Below are positions 26,429 to 35,326 of a stretch of DNA of 64,000 nucleotides, in pieces (positions within the stretch are counted from its first letter, which is position 1; each line of letters begins with the position of its first letter). The DNA is from Priestia megaterium (lineage in GTDB: Bacteria > Bacillota > Bacilli > Bacillales > Bacillaceae_H), in contig NZ_CP023317.1 in NCBI RefSeq assembly GCF_009497655.1, positions 447,001 to 511,000 of the forward strand, in the 5' to 3' direction. A model generated the notes under the pieces. It searched no databases. It saw only the letters and a program-made list of their open reading frames with translations, and was not told the DNA's origin. A program made the position numbers and the translations under genes.

Positions 26429-27294
26429 TATTTAGCAGCGGCTTTTGTTTCATGAGGCGAATTGCCGATAAATCCAAATTTTCCGCCGACAACTTCTTTT
26501 ACTTCGTGGATGACAATAAAAGAATTCGGGTCAATTTGCTGGATTTTCTTTTTAATTTTTAATAACTCGTTCTTTTTAATAACAACGTAGATAATGCGTT
26601 TATCTTTGTTGGCATAGTAGCCATATCCATAAAAAATGGTAGCTGCATTTCCAAATTCACTGGTGATAACTTGCGCAATGTCTTTGTACTGATCAGACAT
26701 AATCGTCATTGCTTTTTTGTTGTGGAAACCTTCGATAACAACATCGACGATTTTAGCACAAAGATAGACGAATATAAAAGTATAGAGGGTATTGTTGACG
26801 CCAATAGCAAAAACCGATGCTAAAATAATGACGCTGTCCATGTAGAACATGCTTTTCGAGATATTGTAGCCTTTTGTGTAGTTTAATAAATAAGCTAAAA
26901 GAGTTGTGCCGCCGGTAGATCCATCCGCGATAAAAATGAGTGCCAGTCCTGTTCCCATTAGTAAAGCCCCGAATACAATTCCTAAAATCATGTCGTGAAC
27001 GTGAAAAGGAATATAGCTGACCAGACCTAAGAAAACGGACGTCATGACAGCTCCTAGAATCGTATAGAGAATGGTTTTTTTAGTTAGAAATTTATAAGCT
27101 AAGGCAATGAATACAAGGTTCACAAGAAATGTGCTGATACTTGTAGGGATATGAAATAAATAATATAAAACAAGAGCAATACCAACCGTACTTCCGTCAC
27201 CTAATTTATTTGGAATGACGAAAAAGTCAATGGATGCAGCAACTAAAAGCGCTCCGGCAATAATTAAAATGATGTCTTTATAGATTGTTTTCAA
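26428..27294 (-). CDS. YitT family membrane protein (DUF161/DUF2179)
   Basis: A 288-aa protein with five to six membrane segments (about 5-180) and a C-terminal cytosolic DUF2179 domain (about 205-280, ISDQYKDIAQVIT...). B. subtilis has several paralogues; function unresolved. The open frame starts with ATG at 27315, but the AGGGAGG site is inside that stretch, 7 nt before a TTG at 27294, which is the better start. A leader RNA with its own terminator lies upstream. Confidence 0.85.
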   Translation of the reverse strand: MKTIYKDIILIIAGALLVAASIDFFVIPNKLGDGSTVGIALVLYYLFHIPTSISTFLVNLVFIALAYKFLTKKTILYTILGAVMTSVFLGLVSYIPFHVHDMILGIVFGALLMGTGLALIFIADGSTGGTTLLAYLLNYTKGYNISKSMFYMDSVIILASVFAIGVNNTLYTFIFVYLCAKIVDVVIEGFHNKKAMTIMSDQYKDIAQVITSEFGNAATIFYGYGYYANKDKRIIYVVIKKNELLKIKKKIQQIDPNSFIVIHEVKEVVGGKFGFIGNSPHETKAAAK

Positions 27295-27369
27295 TATGCA
27301 AACCTCCCTGATCATTAGGATATTTTCACGTGGAATCTTGTTTTTAGTAGTGTTTCACAAATGATAAAA

Positions 27370-27422
27370 TAAAAAACGTCTTAGAAATTGTCTAGTTATA
27401 AAACTGATCAACTTCTAAGACG
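27370..27422 (-). terminator. leader terminator before the yitT homologue
   Basis: 10-bp perfect arms extended by a few pairs, 26-nt loop, then T6 on the minus strand only. Confidence 0.75.
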
Positions 27423-27475
27423 AAGAATTACGATACGTGTATAATGTCTTGAGTCTGCTTTTCTATGCTTCGATG
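27377..27475 (-). ncRNA. leader RNA with terminator before the yitT homologue
   Basis: A consensus promoter fires at about 27475 on the minus strand. The roughly 100-nt RNA contains CGAAG near its 5' end that can pair with CUUCG just before and overlapping the 5' arm of a terminator (CGTCTTAGAA / TTCTAAGACG, then T6). This layout resembles a riboswitch or attenuator. It ends about 80 nt before the yitT-like start. Confidence 0.55.
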
Positions 27476-27481
27476 TCACCG

Positions 27482-27510
27482 ATTATATAAACCTCTGACC
27501 GCTATGTCAA
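27482..27510 (-). promoter_or_regulatory. consensus sigma-A promoter
   Basis: Minus strand TTGACA-N17-TATAAT, identical to the consensus in both boxes and in spacing. It reads into the leader RNA of the yitT homologue. Confidence 0.9.
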
Positions 27511-27561
27511 CGCTATGAGAGATGTTCAACTTTTCAAAAAATAGAAGGCGGTTTCCTACAT

Positions 27562-27598
27562 AAAAAAAGAATCCTTTGCGACGGCGCAAAGGATTTTC
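27562..27598 (-). terminator. terminator behind the Lrp-type gene
   Basis: AATCCTTTGCG pairs with CGCAAAGGATT over 4 nt; on the minus strand a C then T7 follow. Confidence 0.88.
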
Positions 27599-27677
27599 AA
27601 ATTTATTGGAATAGGGGGAATACGTTATTAGGATTACCATTTTCATAAATTAATATACCTTTATTTTTTAAAAAAAT

Positions 27678-28088
27678 TTATTTGTTAATGACGATTGAAA
27701 GTTTGTAATTCACATGCTGATTTAGCTCTGTCAAAAAATCATTTAATTCTTCATTCGAATGAAATTTACATTCTAGTAAGTAACAGCCATCGCCGCTGAT
27801 TTTAAAGTTGTTGATGACGTACTTCTTCTGACTTTCTACAAATGTAAGGTAGGGGTGGTGATGAATGCTCTGCGTATAGATATTTAAAAATGCATGGACG
27901 GTGTAGCCAAGTTTTCGTTCATCAATGTTAATTGTATAGCCTTTGATAATGCCTTCATCTTCTAACTTTAATACTCTAGCAGAAGCGGCTTGTCCGGTTA
28001 AATGCACTTTTTCTCCTAATTCTTTCATCTTCATACGTCCATTTTTTGATAGCTCTTCTAGTATGCGCTTATCTGTATTATCTAACAT
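27678..28088 (-). CDS. Lrp/AsnC family regulator
   Basis: A 136-aa feast/famine regulator: winged HTH at about 1-60 (LDNTDKRILEELSKNGRMKMKELGEKVHLTG) and a RAM effector-binding domain at about 65-136. Target genes unknown; it is divergent from queT. AAAGGA site before the ATG. Confidence 0.9.
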   Translation of the reverse strand: MLDNTDKRILEELSKNGRMKMKELGEKVHLTGQAASARVLKLEDEGIIKGYTINIDERKLGYTVHAFLNIYTQSIHHHPYLTFVESQKKYVINNFKISGDGCYLLECKFHSNEELNDFLTELNQHVNYKLSIVINK

Positions 28089-28285
28089 CGCTACAAATCC
28101 TTTCGTATTTCAAATCAAAAGGGTTAACTACTTTATGTCACCTATGTATACGGATACGTCTTCTATTTTATACTAAAGAAAAGTAAGAAAAAAGAGCAGT
28201 CAATATGGAAGACATGAAAGCAGCAGTAGTTTGCAAACAGCTAGATTGACGAAAGCTTAAGCTTGCTGTATGATTCTTTGAGTGT

Positions 28286-28326
28286 TTACGTGGTTCGTAA
28301 CCATCCCACGTTAAAAAACTAAGGAG
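28286..28326 (+). ncRNA. preQ1-I riboswitch
   Basis: A stem ACGTGG/CCACGT encloses the loop TTCGTAACCATC and is followed by the A-rich tail TTAAAAAACTAAGGAG, the pattern of the class I preQ1 aptamer. The tail runs straight into the AAGGAG ribosome binding site of queT, which suggests translational control. Confidence 0.85.
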
Positions 28327-28337
28327 AGAATAGTAAG

Positions 28338-28826
28338 ATGAATATAAGAACACTTTGCGTCAACGGTCTTTTAGCAGCTATGTATATTGCTGTTAGCATG
28401 TTAATTCAGCCGTTTGGCTTCACCAATATCCAATTTCGTATATCAGAAATGTTCAATCATTTGATTGTATTTAATAAAAAGTACGTGTACGGCATTGTAC
28501 TAGGGGTATTTCTGACGAATTTGTTTTTTTCACCAATGGTCGCTTATGATCTGGTGTTTGGGGTAGGACAATCTGTACTATCATTACTCATTACCATTTT
28601 TTCTATGCGCTACATTAAAAATATGTGGGCTCGTATGCTTATTAATACACTTGTGTTTACGTTTACGATGTTTATTATTGCGTTTGAACTGCACCTAGCA
28701 TTTGATTTACCATTTTTCTTTACATGGTTAACAACAGCTGTTGGTGAGTTTGTGGTTATGCTTGTTGGAGCACCAATTATGGCGGCCATTAATAAACGTG
28801 TACAATTTAATAAGCTAGTTGGATAA
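28338..28826 (+). CDS. queT: QueT-type queuosine precursor transporter
   Basis: A 162-aa protein with five to six membrane segments of the QueT family (NGLLAAMYIAVSMLIQPFGFTNIQFRISE at the start is characteristic). It is the likely substrate-binding component for preQ0/preQ1 uptake, perhaps with an ECF module elsewhere. The preQ1 riboswitch directly upstream supports this. Confidence 0.88.
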   Translation: MNIRTLCVNGLLAAMYIAVSMLIQPFGFTNIQFRISEMFNHLIVFNKKYVYGIVLGVFLTNLFFSPMVAYDLVFGVGQSVLSLLITIFSMRYIKNMWARMLINTLVFTFTMFIIAFELHLAFDLPFFFTWLTTAVGEFVVMLVGAPIMAAINKRVQFNKLVG

Positions 28827-28868
28827 AAAGATGCGGCTGTGATAAATCTCACAGCCGCATCTTTTTTT
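28825..28868 (+). terminator. queT terminator
   Basis: AGATGCGGCTGTGA pairs with TCACAGCCGCATCT over a short loop and T7 follows. Confidence 0.93.
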
Positions 28869-28953
28869 CTTTGTTATTCTATAAGTGTAGTGATAAACCC
28901 CTTATTATTGAAGAGCTTTTCACGCATGGACAAATTACCCATATCTAGCATGT

Positions 28954-28989
28954 GAAAAGAGCAGGTCGCTATTGCGTTCTGCTCTTTTT
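28954..28989. terminator. terminator hairpin in duplication unit 1
   Basis: AAAAGAGCAG pairs with CTGCTCTTTT, T or A runs on both sides; direction unclear. Confidence 0.65.
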
Positions 28990-29147
28990 GCGTAACGCAA
29001 TAGCGAGTATTCAATTAGATTATTTTGAAAGAAGACGTGACAAATCTCACAGCGCGTTCTTTTTTCTTTTGTTACGATATACATATAGTTGGCAAACTCC
29101 TTATCGAAAAGTTTTTCGCACAACAACACATTACCTATGCGTAGCAA

Positions 29148-29181
29148 TTAAAAAAGCAGACCGACAAGGTTTGCTTTTTTA
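29148..29181. terminator. terminator hairpin in duplication unit 2
   Basis: AAAAAAGCAGACC pairs with GGTTTGCTTTTTT, usable on either strand. Confidence 0.65.
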
Positions 29182-29261
29182 ATTGTGTATTTTTACCATT
29201 AAATAACTTTTTTGAGTTATAATTGTAAAATAATCTTTGTTACGAGAGAGGGGATTATTTT

Positions 29262-29711
29262 TTGAATAGAAAGTTAGGAATTCTTGTTTTATTAGTGTTA
29301 GCTATCTTATTTGCCGGGTGTTCAAAAGAAGAAGACAACGTTCCTTTAAGAGAACTAGAAAAAATCCATATTAACGTCATCAAAGAACAAAAGATGAAGC
29401 AAGGGATTTCGTATGAATTGGAATTCGTAAACAAGAGCGATTTGACCATCAAACAAAACGACGTATTTTTATCGTATCCACTAAAAATAAAAAACGGTTA
29501 TTCTGAAAATAAATTTAAGGTGTTAGCAGAAGGCAATAAGTTAAATATTAAGCCAAAACAAAAGGTAAAGTTGACTGCATTTCTTCCTTATAAAGGAATT
29601 AATAAAGAAGCGTTAGCTATTGATGAGCCTGACGTAAAGTGCATAGGATATTGGAATAAGATCGATGACTACCATCAATTTTCTTTTGGAGGATCTTTGA
29701 AGCGAGAATAA
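29262..29711 (+). CDS. hypothetical lipoprotein, 149 aa
   Basis: TTG start 8 nt behind GAGAGGGG. Type II signal peptide with lipobox LFAGC (Cys about 20), then a beta-rich domain (about 35-149) resembling small immunoglobulin-like lipoprotein domains. Family not recognised. It leads a run of three small envelope genes in the same direction. Confidence 0.75.
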   Translation: MNRKLGILVLLVLAILFAGCSKEEDNVPLRELEKIHINVIKEQKMKQGISYELEFVNKSDLTIKQNDVFLSYPLKIKNGYSENKFKVLAEGNKLNIKPKQKVKLTAFLPYKGINKEALAIDEPDVKCIGYWNKIDDYHQFSFGGSLKRE

Positions 29712-29780
29712 TACATGGATTTGTTAAATGATGGAACTTATGAAGCGTGAAATCGTATATAAATCAAGGGAGAGATTTTA

Positions 29781-30026
29781 TTGAAGAGATATGGACTATT
29801 TATCATTAGTTTCATCGTTTTCTTGGGTAGCTTTCAACTGCTATCAGGAATGATTCTTACGCTCTTATATGTTCCAGAAAGTTCGACTATGTGGAGCTCA
29901 ATCGAAGGATTATCAAGTAAAGTAACGTTTGGCAGTTATTCTGGTAGCTTTGCTTTTATGATTCCCGCTGTAGCAGCTACAGCCGCTTTTTTTATCTCTA
30001 AAAAATGGGTTAGGAAAAGTGTATAA
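29781..30026 (+). CDS. small membrane protein, 81 aa
   Basis: TTG start 7 nt behind AGGGAGAG. Two membrane segments (about 5-29 and 55-73), extracytoplasmic loop between, basic C terminus. 70 nt behind the lipoprotein gene and 28 nt before the next, so likely cotranscribed. Family not recognised. Confidence 0.7.
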   Translation: MKRYGLFIISFIVFLGSFQLLSGMILTLLYVPESSTMWSSIEGLSSKVTFGSYSGSFAFMIPAVAATAAFFISKKWVRKSV

Positions 30027-30053
30027 GAAACTAATAGCGGTGGTGAATAAACA

Positions 30054-30401
30054 GTGAATGTAGACACGGATAGATTAGTTAGCTTCTTTATTTTATGGGG
30101 AACACCCGCTGCTTTTAGTATAATAGAGTACTTTAAACTGAGTAAGACTGAAAAACAAGAAGCTATACGAGACTTAACATCATTAAAATCGATTATAACA
30201 ACAGGCTTTATATTGATTGGGGGAGTGATGGCGAGTTTAGGTAGAGTATTATCGCTGCTGCCTCTGCACATTATAGGTACTTTTATTTTAGTCATTGGTG
30301 GTATCGCGGGCGCTATTGAAGCATGGAAAACAGAAAAAAAGAGAGGTATTATTATTCTTGCTTTCATAGTATCTATGATTGCTTTTACATTTGTAATATA
30401 A
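30054..30401 (+). CDS. membrane protein, 115 aa
   Basis: GTG start behind a GGTGGTG site. Four hydrophobic stretches (about 9-26, 45-62, 70-88, 97-115) separated by charged turns (KLSKTEKQEAIRD, WKTEKKRG). Family not recognised; third gene of the small envelope cluster. Confidence 0.7.
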   Translation: MNVDTDRLVSFFILWGTPAAFSIIEYFKLSKTEKQEAIRDLTSLKSIITTGFILIGGVMASLGRVLSLLPLHIIGTFILVIGGIAGAIEAWKTEKKRGIIILAFIVSMIAFTFVI

Positions 30402-30415
30402 ATTCGGCATGTAAC

Positions 30416-30444
30416 AAGAGCTGCTCATGACTTGAGCAGCTCTC
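30416..30444. terminator. hairpin between convergent genes
   Basis: AGAGCTGCTCA pairs with TGAGCAGCTCT over 5 nt; T tracts are poor, so it is a weak terminator. Confidence 0.55.
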
Positions 30445-30457
30445 GTTAGTTTCTTAT

Positions 30458-30995
30458 TTATTGCGTCTCCAGCTGCTGGTCTTTTTTCTTTAACGTAAGA
30501 GTGAGCAGGAACGAAACGATAGCGAAAGCGATGGCTACATAATAGACGGTATGGACCCCGCTTGTCATACTTTTTATTTGTAACAGCGTTTTATTCGCTT
30601 CATTTGATTGTTGAATAAAGTGCTGAGAAGCCATAGTCATAATACTTGTATACAAAGCTGGTCCAATCGCGCCTGCAACTTGGTTAATCGTATTTGAAAT
30701 GCCTGAACCGTGAGCGTGAAGAGGTTTAGGTACTTGATTTAAAGCAAGCGTCATCACGGGCCCTATGCTTAAACCTACGCCAATTGTAAAGGCAGCGTAT
30801 AAAATAGCTGCAGTCATCGTAGTTGTTTCGCTTGAAATGGTAGTGAACAAACTTAAAATAAACGTTAAAAGAATTAAACTTGTTAAAAGCAGCGGCTTAA
30901 ATCCAATTTTATCGAACAAATGTCCTCCGACCATAGCTGTCAGAGCCAGCGTTACTCCTCCTGGAAGCATAAGAAAACCTGATGGTAGCAACTCT
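30458..30995 (-). pseudogene. truncated MFS multidrug transporter (DHA2/EmrB type)
   Basis: Codes for the last 177 residues of a 14-helix drug exporter (MLPSGFLMLPGGVTLALTAMVGG, IGPVMTLALNQVP). Full-length relatives have about 470 residues, so roughly the first 300 are missing. Upstream of about 30995 the minus strand no longer reads as transporter in any frame. No ribosome binding site precedes the remaining frame. The downstream boundary is intact. Confidence 0.75.
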
Positions 30996-31267
30996 ATACT
31001 GATCAGTCAATCCAGACGTCTATGTCTTGTATAGGAGTGAAGATTGACGTTGGTTTGACAGGTGTAAGCATTGCTTGAAATGTTAAGAATAAGGTTACAA
31101 AGTATTTTGAGGCTATCCTTTTATTTCTGTTAAAAAAATATAGTCAAGTAATGAAATTAAAAGAAGACGAGAAGCGTATAGCATGTTACGATAGGGACGG
31201 TATAGAAATTGACACATATCGGTTTCTAATAGAAGAGACAAATTTTAAAATTTTTAAATGTAAGGTT

Positions 31268-31984
31268 GTGATTCACCTGAGACTGAATAAATTTATTAGC
31301 GAATCTGGCAAAGCGTCAAGACGCGGGGCAGATAAGTTAATTAGTGAAGGAAGAGTAACCGTTAATGGAAAGGTTGCAAAAATCGGAGATCAAGTTAAGC
31401 CTGGCGATGATATTCGAGTAAGCGGCCAACAGCTTCGGATTGCTCGAAATAATGTATATATTGCACTTAATAAACCAGTCGGCATTACAAGTACGAGTGA
31501 GAAAAAAGTAAAGGGAAACATCATTGACTTAGTCAATCACCCTTTGCGTATTCATCATGTCGGACGACTAGATAAGGATTCAGACGGCTTAATTTTACTT
31601 ACAAATGACGGCGATATTATTAACGAAATTTTACGTGCAGAAAACAAGCATGAAAAAGAATATATTGTTGCAGTAGATAAGCCGATTACACCCGAGTTTA
31701 TCAAAAACATGTCTGAGGGAGTAAAAATTTTAGGTACAAAAACGCTTCCTTGTAAAGTGACACAGCTGTCTAAGTACGAGTTTCAAATTATTTTAACACA
31801 GGGCTTAAATCGTCAAATTCGCCGTATGTGTGAAGTGCTCGGATATGAAGTATACCGACTTCAGCGTACGCGTATTATGAATATTCACTTAAACAACTTG
31901 CCTGTTGGGCAATGGAGAGATTTAACGAAAAAAGAGCGTACGCAGCTATTCAAAGAATTAGACTATGAACCTAAAGAGTGGTAA
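31268..31984 (+). CDS. RluB/RluF-type rRNA pseudouridine synthase
   Basis: A 238-aa enzyme isomerising a uridine in rRNA. S4 RNA-binding domain at the N terminus ([21 protein letters not shown]) and catalytic domain with Asp in [11 protein letters not shown]-terminal block [14 protein letters not shown]. The frame is open back to 31151, but the first 39 residues do not look like the family; GTG at 31268 (AAGG just upstream) or CTG at 31277 are the likelier starts. The start is uncertain. Confidence 0.85.
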   Translation: MIHLRLNKFISESGKASRRGADKLISEGRVTVNGKVAKIGDQVKPGDDIRVSGQQLRIARNNVYIALNKPVGITSTSEKKVKGNIIDLVNHPLRIHHVGRLDKDSDGLILLTNDGDIINEILRAENKHEKEYIVAVDKPITPEFIKNMSEGVKILGTKTLPCKVTQLSKYEFQIILTQGLNRQIRRMCEVLGYEVYRLQRTRIMNIHLNNLPVGQWRDLTKKERTQLFKELDYEPKEW

Positions 31985-31987
31985 ATC

Positions 31988-32022
31988 AAAAGACACCAGC
32001 CTGTTAGACTGGTGTCTTTTTT
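31988..32022. terminator. bidirectional terminator
   Basis: AAAAGACACCAG pairs with CTGGTGTCTTTT over a 9-nt loop, between convergent genes. Confidence 0.9.
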
Positions 32023-32975
32023 TATTCGCATACAACTACTTGTCTAGAAAATACGCTTTTGCGCGCTACGCAGCGATCTGAAATAGAAAAGCCAGCTTCA
32101 TGAATCATATGGTCAATCGTGTCTACTGTAATCACGACTACTTTATCCGCAAAGCGGCGAGCGTGTTTTAAAATAGAAAGCTGATCTTCAGGCGTCGCGT
32201 GGGTGTAGAGATTGTAAGGCATGTCGATGATCGCTACGTCATAGTGAGTGGTAACATCCGAAATCGGTCCGGTTTTGACATCACCCTTTAAGCCGAAATG
32301 CGCAATATTTTCACGAGATCCGTCGGTCACAAGTGGGTTGATATCGCGTCCTACAATATCAATGCCCATTGAAAGAGCTTCTACGAGGACTGTACCAATA
32401 CCACAGCATGGATCAATAGCTTTGATTCCTTCAGGCTTTGGAACGGCAATGTTAGCTACAGCTCTTGCAAGGCGGGTACTGAGTGCCGTAGAGTATTCAC
32501 GCGGTTTCTTCAAATGATGCAGCCATACAGCTTCGCTTTTTTGATATTTTCCAAAATACCAGCGTCCTTCAAATGGAACAATTCCAAACAAATGGTCAGG
32601 GTTATGCAAGTCTGCTTCTGCTACAAAATGCCAACCCACATCACGTTCAATCGCACGCTGACCTTTATAGCTTATTTTTTGATCTTTTTCCAAGTCATTA
32701 ATTTTCATAAAAATGAGTTTAAATGTTTGATTTCCAAGGTCAATATCTTCTACTTGTTTGCAAATATCTGCAAGGTCATCTGATTCATACATAATATCTA
32801 ATCGCTCTTTGATAAAAGGGCTTCTGCTTGGATCAAGTTTAACGGCGCTTTTTATGATAGGTTTCTCAGTTTCAATTTCAAAAAGAGAGCGTCTCTCTAA
32901 TTGACATAGTGAGAGTTCCTCTTCGCTGCATGCGTATGTGTAGATATACTGAGGCAGCTGCGTATGGTTATTCAA
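32022..32975 (-). CDS. TRM11-like RNA (guanine-N2) methyltransferase
   Basis: A 317-aa SAM-dependent methyltransferase. The N-terminal half (about 1-150) is a THUMP-like RNA-binding part; the C-terminal half has motif I IDPCCGIGTVLVEAL and the catalytic DMPYNLY (a D/NPPY variant). Relatives modify tRNA or rRNA; here the target is unknown. TTG start 8 nt behind AAAGGA. Confidence 0.8.
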   Translation of the reverse strand: MNNHTQLPQYIYTYACSEEELSLCQLERRSLFEIETEKPIIKSAVKLDPSRSPFIKERLDIMYESDDLADICKQVEDIDLGNQTFKLIFMKINDLEKDQKISYKGQRAIERDVGWHFVAEADLHNPDHLFGIVPFEGRWYFGKYQKSEAVWLHHLKKPREYSTALSTRLARAVANIAVPKPEGIKAIDPCCGIGTVLVEALSMGIDIVGRDINPLVTDGSRENIAHFGLKGDVKTGPISDVTTHYDVAIIDMPYNLYTHATPEDQLSILKHARRFADKVVVITVDTIDHMIHEAGFSISDRCVARKSVFSRQVVVCE

Positions 32976-33235
32976 TATCGTATCATCCTTTATCGTATCT
33001 AATTATCCTTCTTCTCAAACAATAGCGAGAAAAGAAGAGAAAAGCAACGAATTTAAATATATTTGGCTGTGAATACTAAATTGAAGCGCTACATAGTCCA
33101 CTTATTTGACAAAACATGCTAAAATAACTGATGGTAACCTGCATGTGCTGCTGTTTATACAAAAGAACTGGATCAAGGTTTCTCAAAAATCATTTATACA
33201 CTGCTGACATTTTGATGAATAGGAGAGGCTACGTG

Positions 33236-33394
33236 ATGTCTAAAAGTGATCATGAAAAGCAACAGATGAGTCGGGCTGATATGAAAAAACAAGCTAAAAC
33301 ATCCTCGCAAAACCTTGTGATGAACGTACTCATTGCCATTGTATCTGTATGTATTTTAGCTCTTATTATAAATATTTTTGTACTAATGAAATGA
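33236..33394 (+). CDS. small membrane protein, 52 aa
   Basis: Charged N-terminal half (MSKSDHEKQQMSRADMKKQ) and one membrane helix (about 28-51). The ATG at 33236 is placed 8-9 nt behind AGGAGAGG; the frame is open upstream, but without support. Family not recognised. Confidence 0.7.
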   Translation: MSKSDHEKQQMSRADMKKQAKTSSQNLVMNVLIAIVSVCILALIINIFVLMK

Positions 33395-33421
33395 GCCGTT
33401 ATGCTGCTCATTTCTTTTTAT
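33388..33421 (+). terminator. terminator behind the 52-aa gene
   Basis: AAATGAG pairs with CTCATTT over an 11-nt loop, then CTTTTT. Confidence 0.75.
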
Positions 33422-33561
33422 TAGGTTCAGCTTTTATTGAAGAGTTTGAGGTCTCTTTCACTAGAGAGCACATTGTGAATAGCATATCTTTTTTTTACAA
33501 ATGATAGTTGTGATATGATAAAGCAATAATACATTAGACAAAAAGCTGGAGGTTACTTAGT

Positions 33562-33951
33562 ATGCCATTACTTAGATTTGATGTAATAGAAGGAAGAGAC
33601 GAAAAAGAGTTAAAAACATTACTAGACGCTACTCATCGAGCGATGCTAGAAGCCTTTGGCGTCCCAGAACGCGATCGTTATCAAATTGTACATCAGCATC
33701 CTGCTCATGAAATGATTATTGAAGATACAGGTCTTGGCTTTGAGAGAAGCAAGGATTTGGTTATTATAAGTGTGACGAGCAAACAGCGAACAGAAGAGCA
33801 AAAACAAGCTCTTTACAAATTAATTGTAAAAGAGCTGGGAGAAAGCTGCGGAATTCAGCCAAGCGACATTATGATTTCAATTGTTGAAAACGGTAATGCT
33901 GACTGGAGCTTTGGTATGGGAGAAGCTCAATTCTTAACTGGGAAATTATAA
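33562..33951 (+). CDS. tautomerase family protein (YusQ/YrdN-like)
   Basis: A 129-aa tautomerase superfamily protein. Pro1 (after Met removal, MPLLRFD) is the catalytic base of the 4-oxalocrotonate tautomerase family, and the length corresponds to two fused 4-OT subunits. Substrate unknown. GGAGG site 8 nt before the ATG, terminator behind. Confidence 0.85.
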   Translation: MPLLRFDVIEGRDEKELKTLLDATHRAMLEAFGVPERDRYQIVHQHPAHEMIIEDTGLGFERSKDLVIISVTSKQRTEEQKQALYKLIVKELGESCGIQPSDIMISIVENGNADWSFGMGEAQFLTGKL

Positions 33952-33969
33952 AATGGTTTATTATCTAGA

Positions 33970-33996
33970 GAAGCCCTTATTTCTAAGGGCTTTTTC
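33970..33996 (+). terminator. terminator behind the tautomerase gene
   Basis: AAGCCCTT pairs with AAGGGCTT, T5 follows. The 314 nt from here to 34310 are AT-rich and hold no gene I can support. Confidence 0.88.
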
Positions 33997-34310
33997 TCAT
34001 TTTGTCTATAAAAATATTATTCTCTTAGTCACATCTTACTCAAAATTAAATACAGACATCTGTCAAATGAATGATACAATAAGCTTATATGCCGTTTTGA
34101 GTGGGAAAACCAAAAAAGAGTTCGGCGTACTAACTTCGGAACAACAATAATTTTACATAAAGATGTAAAGATTTAAAGGTTAAAAGAGAAATGTATAAAA
34201 TCTGTAAAACAAAAGAACAGTTACGCGTTAAACATAGGAGTAAAAGGTTCTTCACGTGTTTTTTCGGATAATAAGAGAAAGTAATTTTGATCATTGAGGA
34301 GGAACTTAGA

Positions 34311-35315
34311 ATGTTTGGATTTGATGGAGATGTATCGCCATTAGTGCGAATTAAAGTAATTGGAGTCGGCGGTGGAGGAAATAACACCGTTAACCGTATG
34401 ATTGAACATGGTGTACAAGGGGTAGAATTTATCGCCGTTAATACGGATGCTCAGGCGCTTAATTTATCTAAAGCAGATGTGAAAATGCAGATTGGTGCGG
34501 CATTAACGCGAGGATTAGGTGCAGGAGCTAATCCAGAAGTAGGAAGAGAAGCTGCAGAAGAAAGCAGAGAGCAAATTCAAGAAGTACTGCAAGGCGCAGA
34601 TATGGTATTCGTAACAGCTGGCATGGGGGGAGGCACTGGTACTGGAGCAGCTCCGGTTATTGCCCAAATTGCCCGTGAACTAAATGCTTTAACAATTGGA
34701 GTAGTTACTCGTCCTTTCAAGTTTGAAGGAAATAAACGTACCAAGCAAGCAGTAGGCGGTATTACTGCGATGAATGAATCGGTAGATACCCTTATTGTCA
34801 TTCCAAACGACCGTTTGCTTGAAATCGTTGATAAAAAGACACCTATGCTTGAAGCATTCCGTGAAGCAGATAATGTTCTTCGCCAAGGTATTCAAGGTAT
34901 TTCAGATTTAATCGCTGTTCCAGGGCTGATTAACCTTGACTTTGCTGATGTAAAAACAATTATGTCTAATCAAGGATTTGCGCTTATGGGTATCGGACGA
35001 GCTTCGGGATCAGATCGAGCAATTGAAGCAGCGAAAAAAGCGATTTCTAGTCCGCTGCTAGATGCATCGATTGATGGAGCAAGAGGCGTGCTGCTGAACA
35101 TTACGAGCGGCAGCAGCCTGAGTCTTTACGAAGTACAGGAAGCAGCAGATATTGTCACGTCCGCTTCTGATCAGGACTTAAATATGATTTTTGGATCTGT
35201 GATTAATGAAGATTTAAAGGACGAAATGATGGTAACCGTTATTGCCACTGGATTTGATGATGAAGGTATTTCACCATCAGCTTCCACTTCTAGAGTTTCA
35301 AGAGCACGCTACTAA
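34311..35315 (+). CDS. FtsZ paralogue lacking the C-terminal tail
   Basis: A 334-aa tubulin/FtsZ GTPase. The GTP-binding signature [10 protein letters not shown] (107-116) and the T7 catalytic loop NLDFADV (208-214) are intact, so GTP-dependent polymerisation is expected. The protein ends at the end of the globular domain (about residue 318) with [14 protein letters not shown]: the variable linker and the conserved D-x-P-x-F-L tail that binds FtsA, SepF, ZapA and EzrA are missing. No ftsA or other division genes are adjacent, so the housekeeping ftsZ is presumably elsewhere. GGAGG site 8 nt before the ATG at 34311; the frame extends to a TTG upstream without reason. Confidence 0.9.
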   Translation: MFGFDGDVSPLVRIKVIGVGGGGNNTVNRMIEHGVQGVEFIAVNTDAQALNLSKADVKMQIGAALTRGLGAGANPEVGREAAEESREQIQEVLQGADMVFVTAGMGGGTGTGAAPVIAQIARELNALTIGVVTRPFKFEGNKRTKQAVGGITAMNESVDTLIVIPNDRLLEIVDKKTPMLEAFREADNVLRQGIQGISDLIAVPGLINLDFADVKTIMSNQGFALMGIGRASGSDRAIEAAKKAISSPLLDASIDGARGVLLNITSGSSLSLYEVQEAADIVTSASDQDLNMIFGSVINEDLKDEMMVTVIATGFDDEGISPSASTSRVSRARY

Positions 35316-35326
35316 ATTAAATAACC

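Larger units (their letters stand above)
28827..29181. repeat. tandem degenerate duplication behind queT
   Basis: Two related units (28827-28993 and 29028-29181) each hold a TGAYAAATCTCACAGC hairpin, a T-rich stretch with TTGTTA, ACYCCTTAT, ATTACC...TAGCA and an end hairpin rich in AAAAAGCAG. On the minus strand both could encode short similar peptides (GNxxxxEKLF), but no ribosome binding sites are visible. This fills most of the gap to 29262. Confidence 0.6.

Noticed and set aside
26278-26562. 94-codon ORF
   Set aside because: It passes through a terminator and into the 3' end of the yitT homologue on the other strand; the 39-codon frame has the ribosome binding site.
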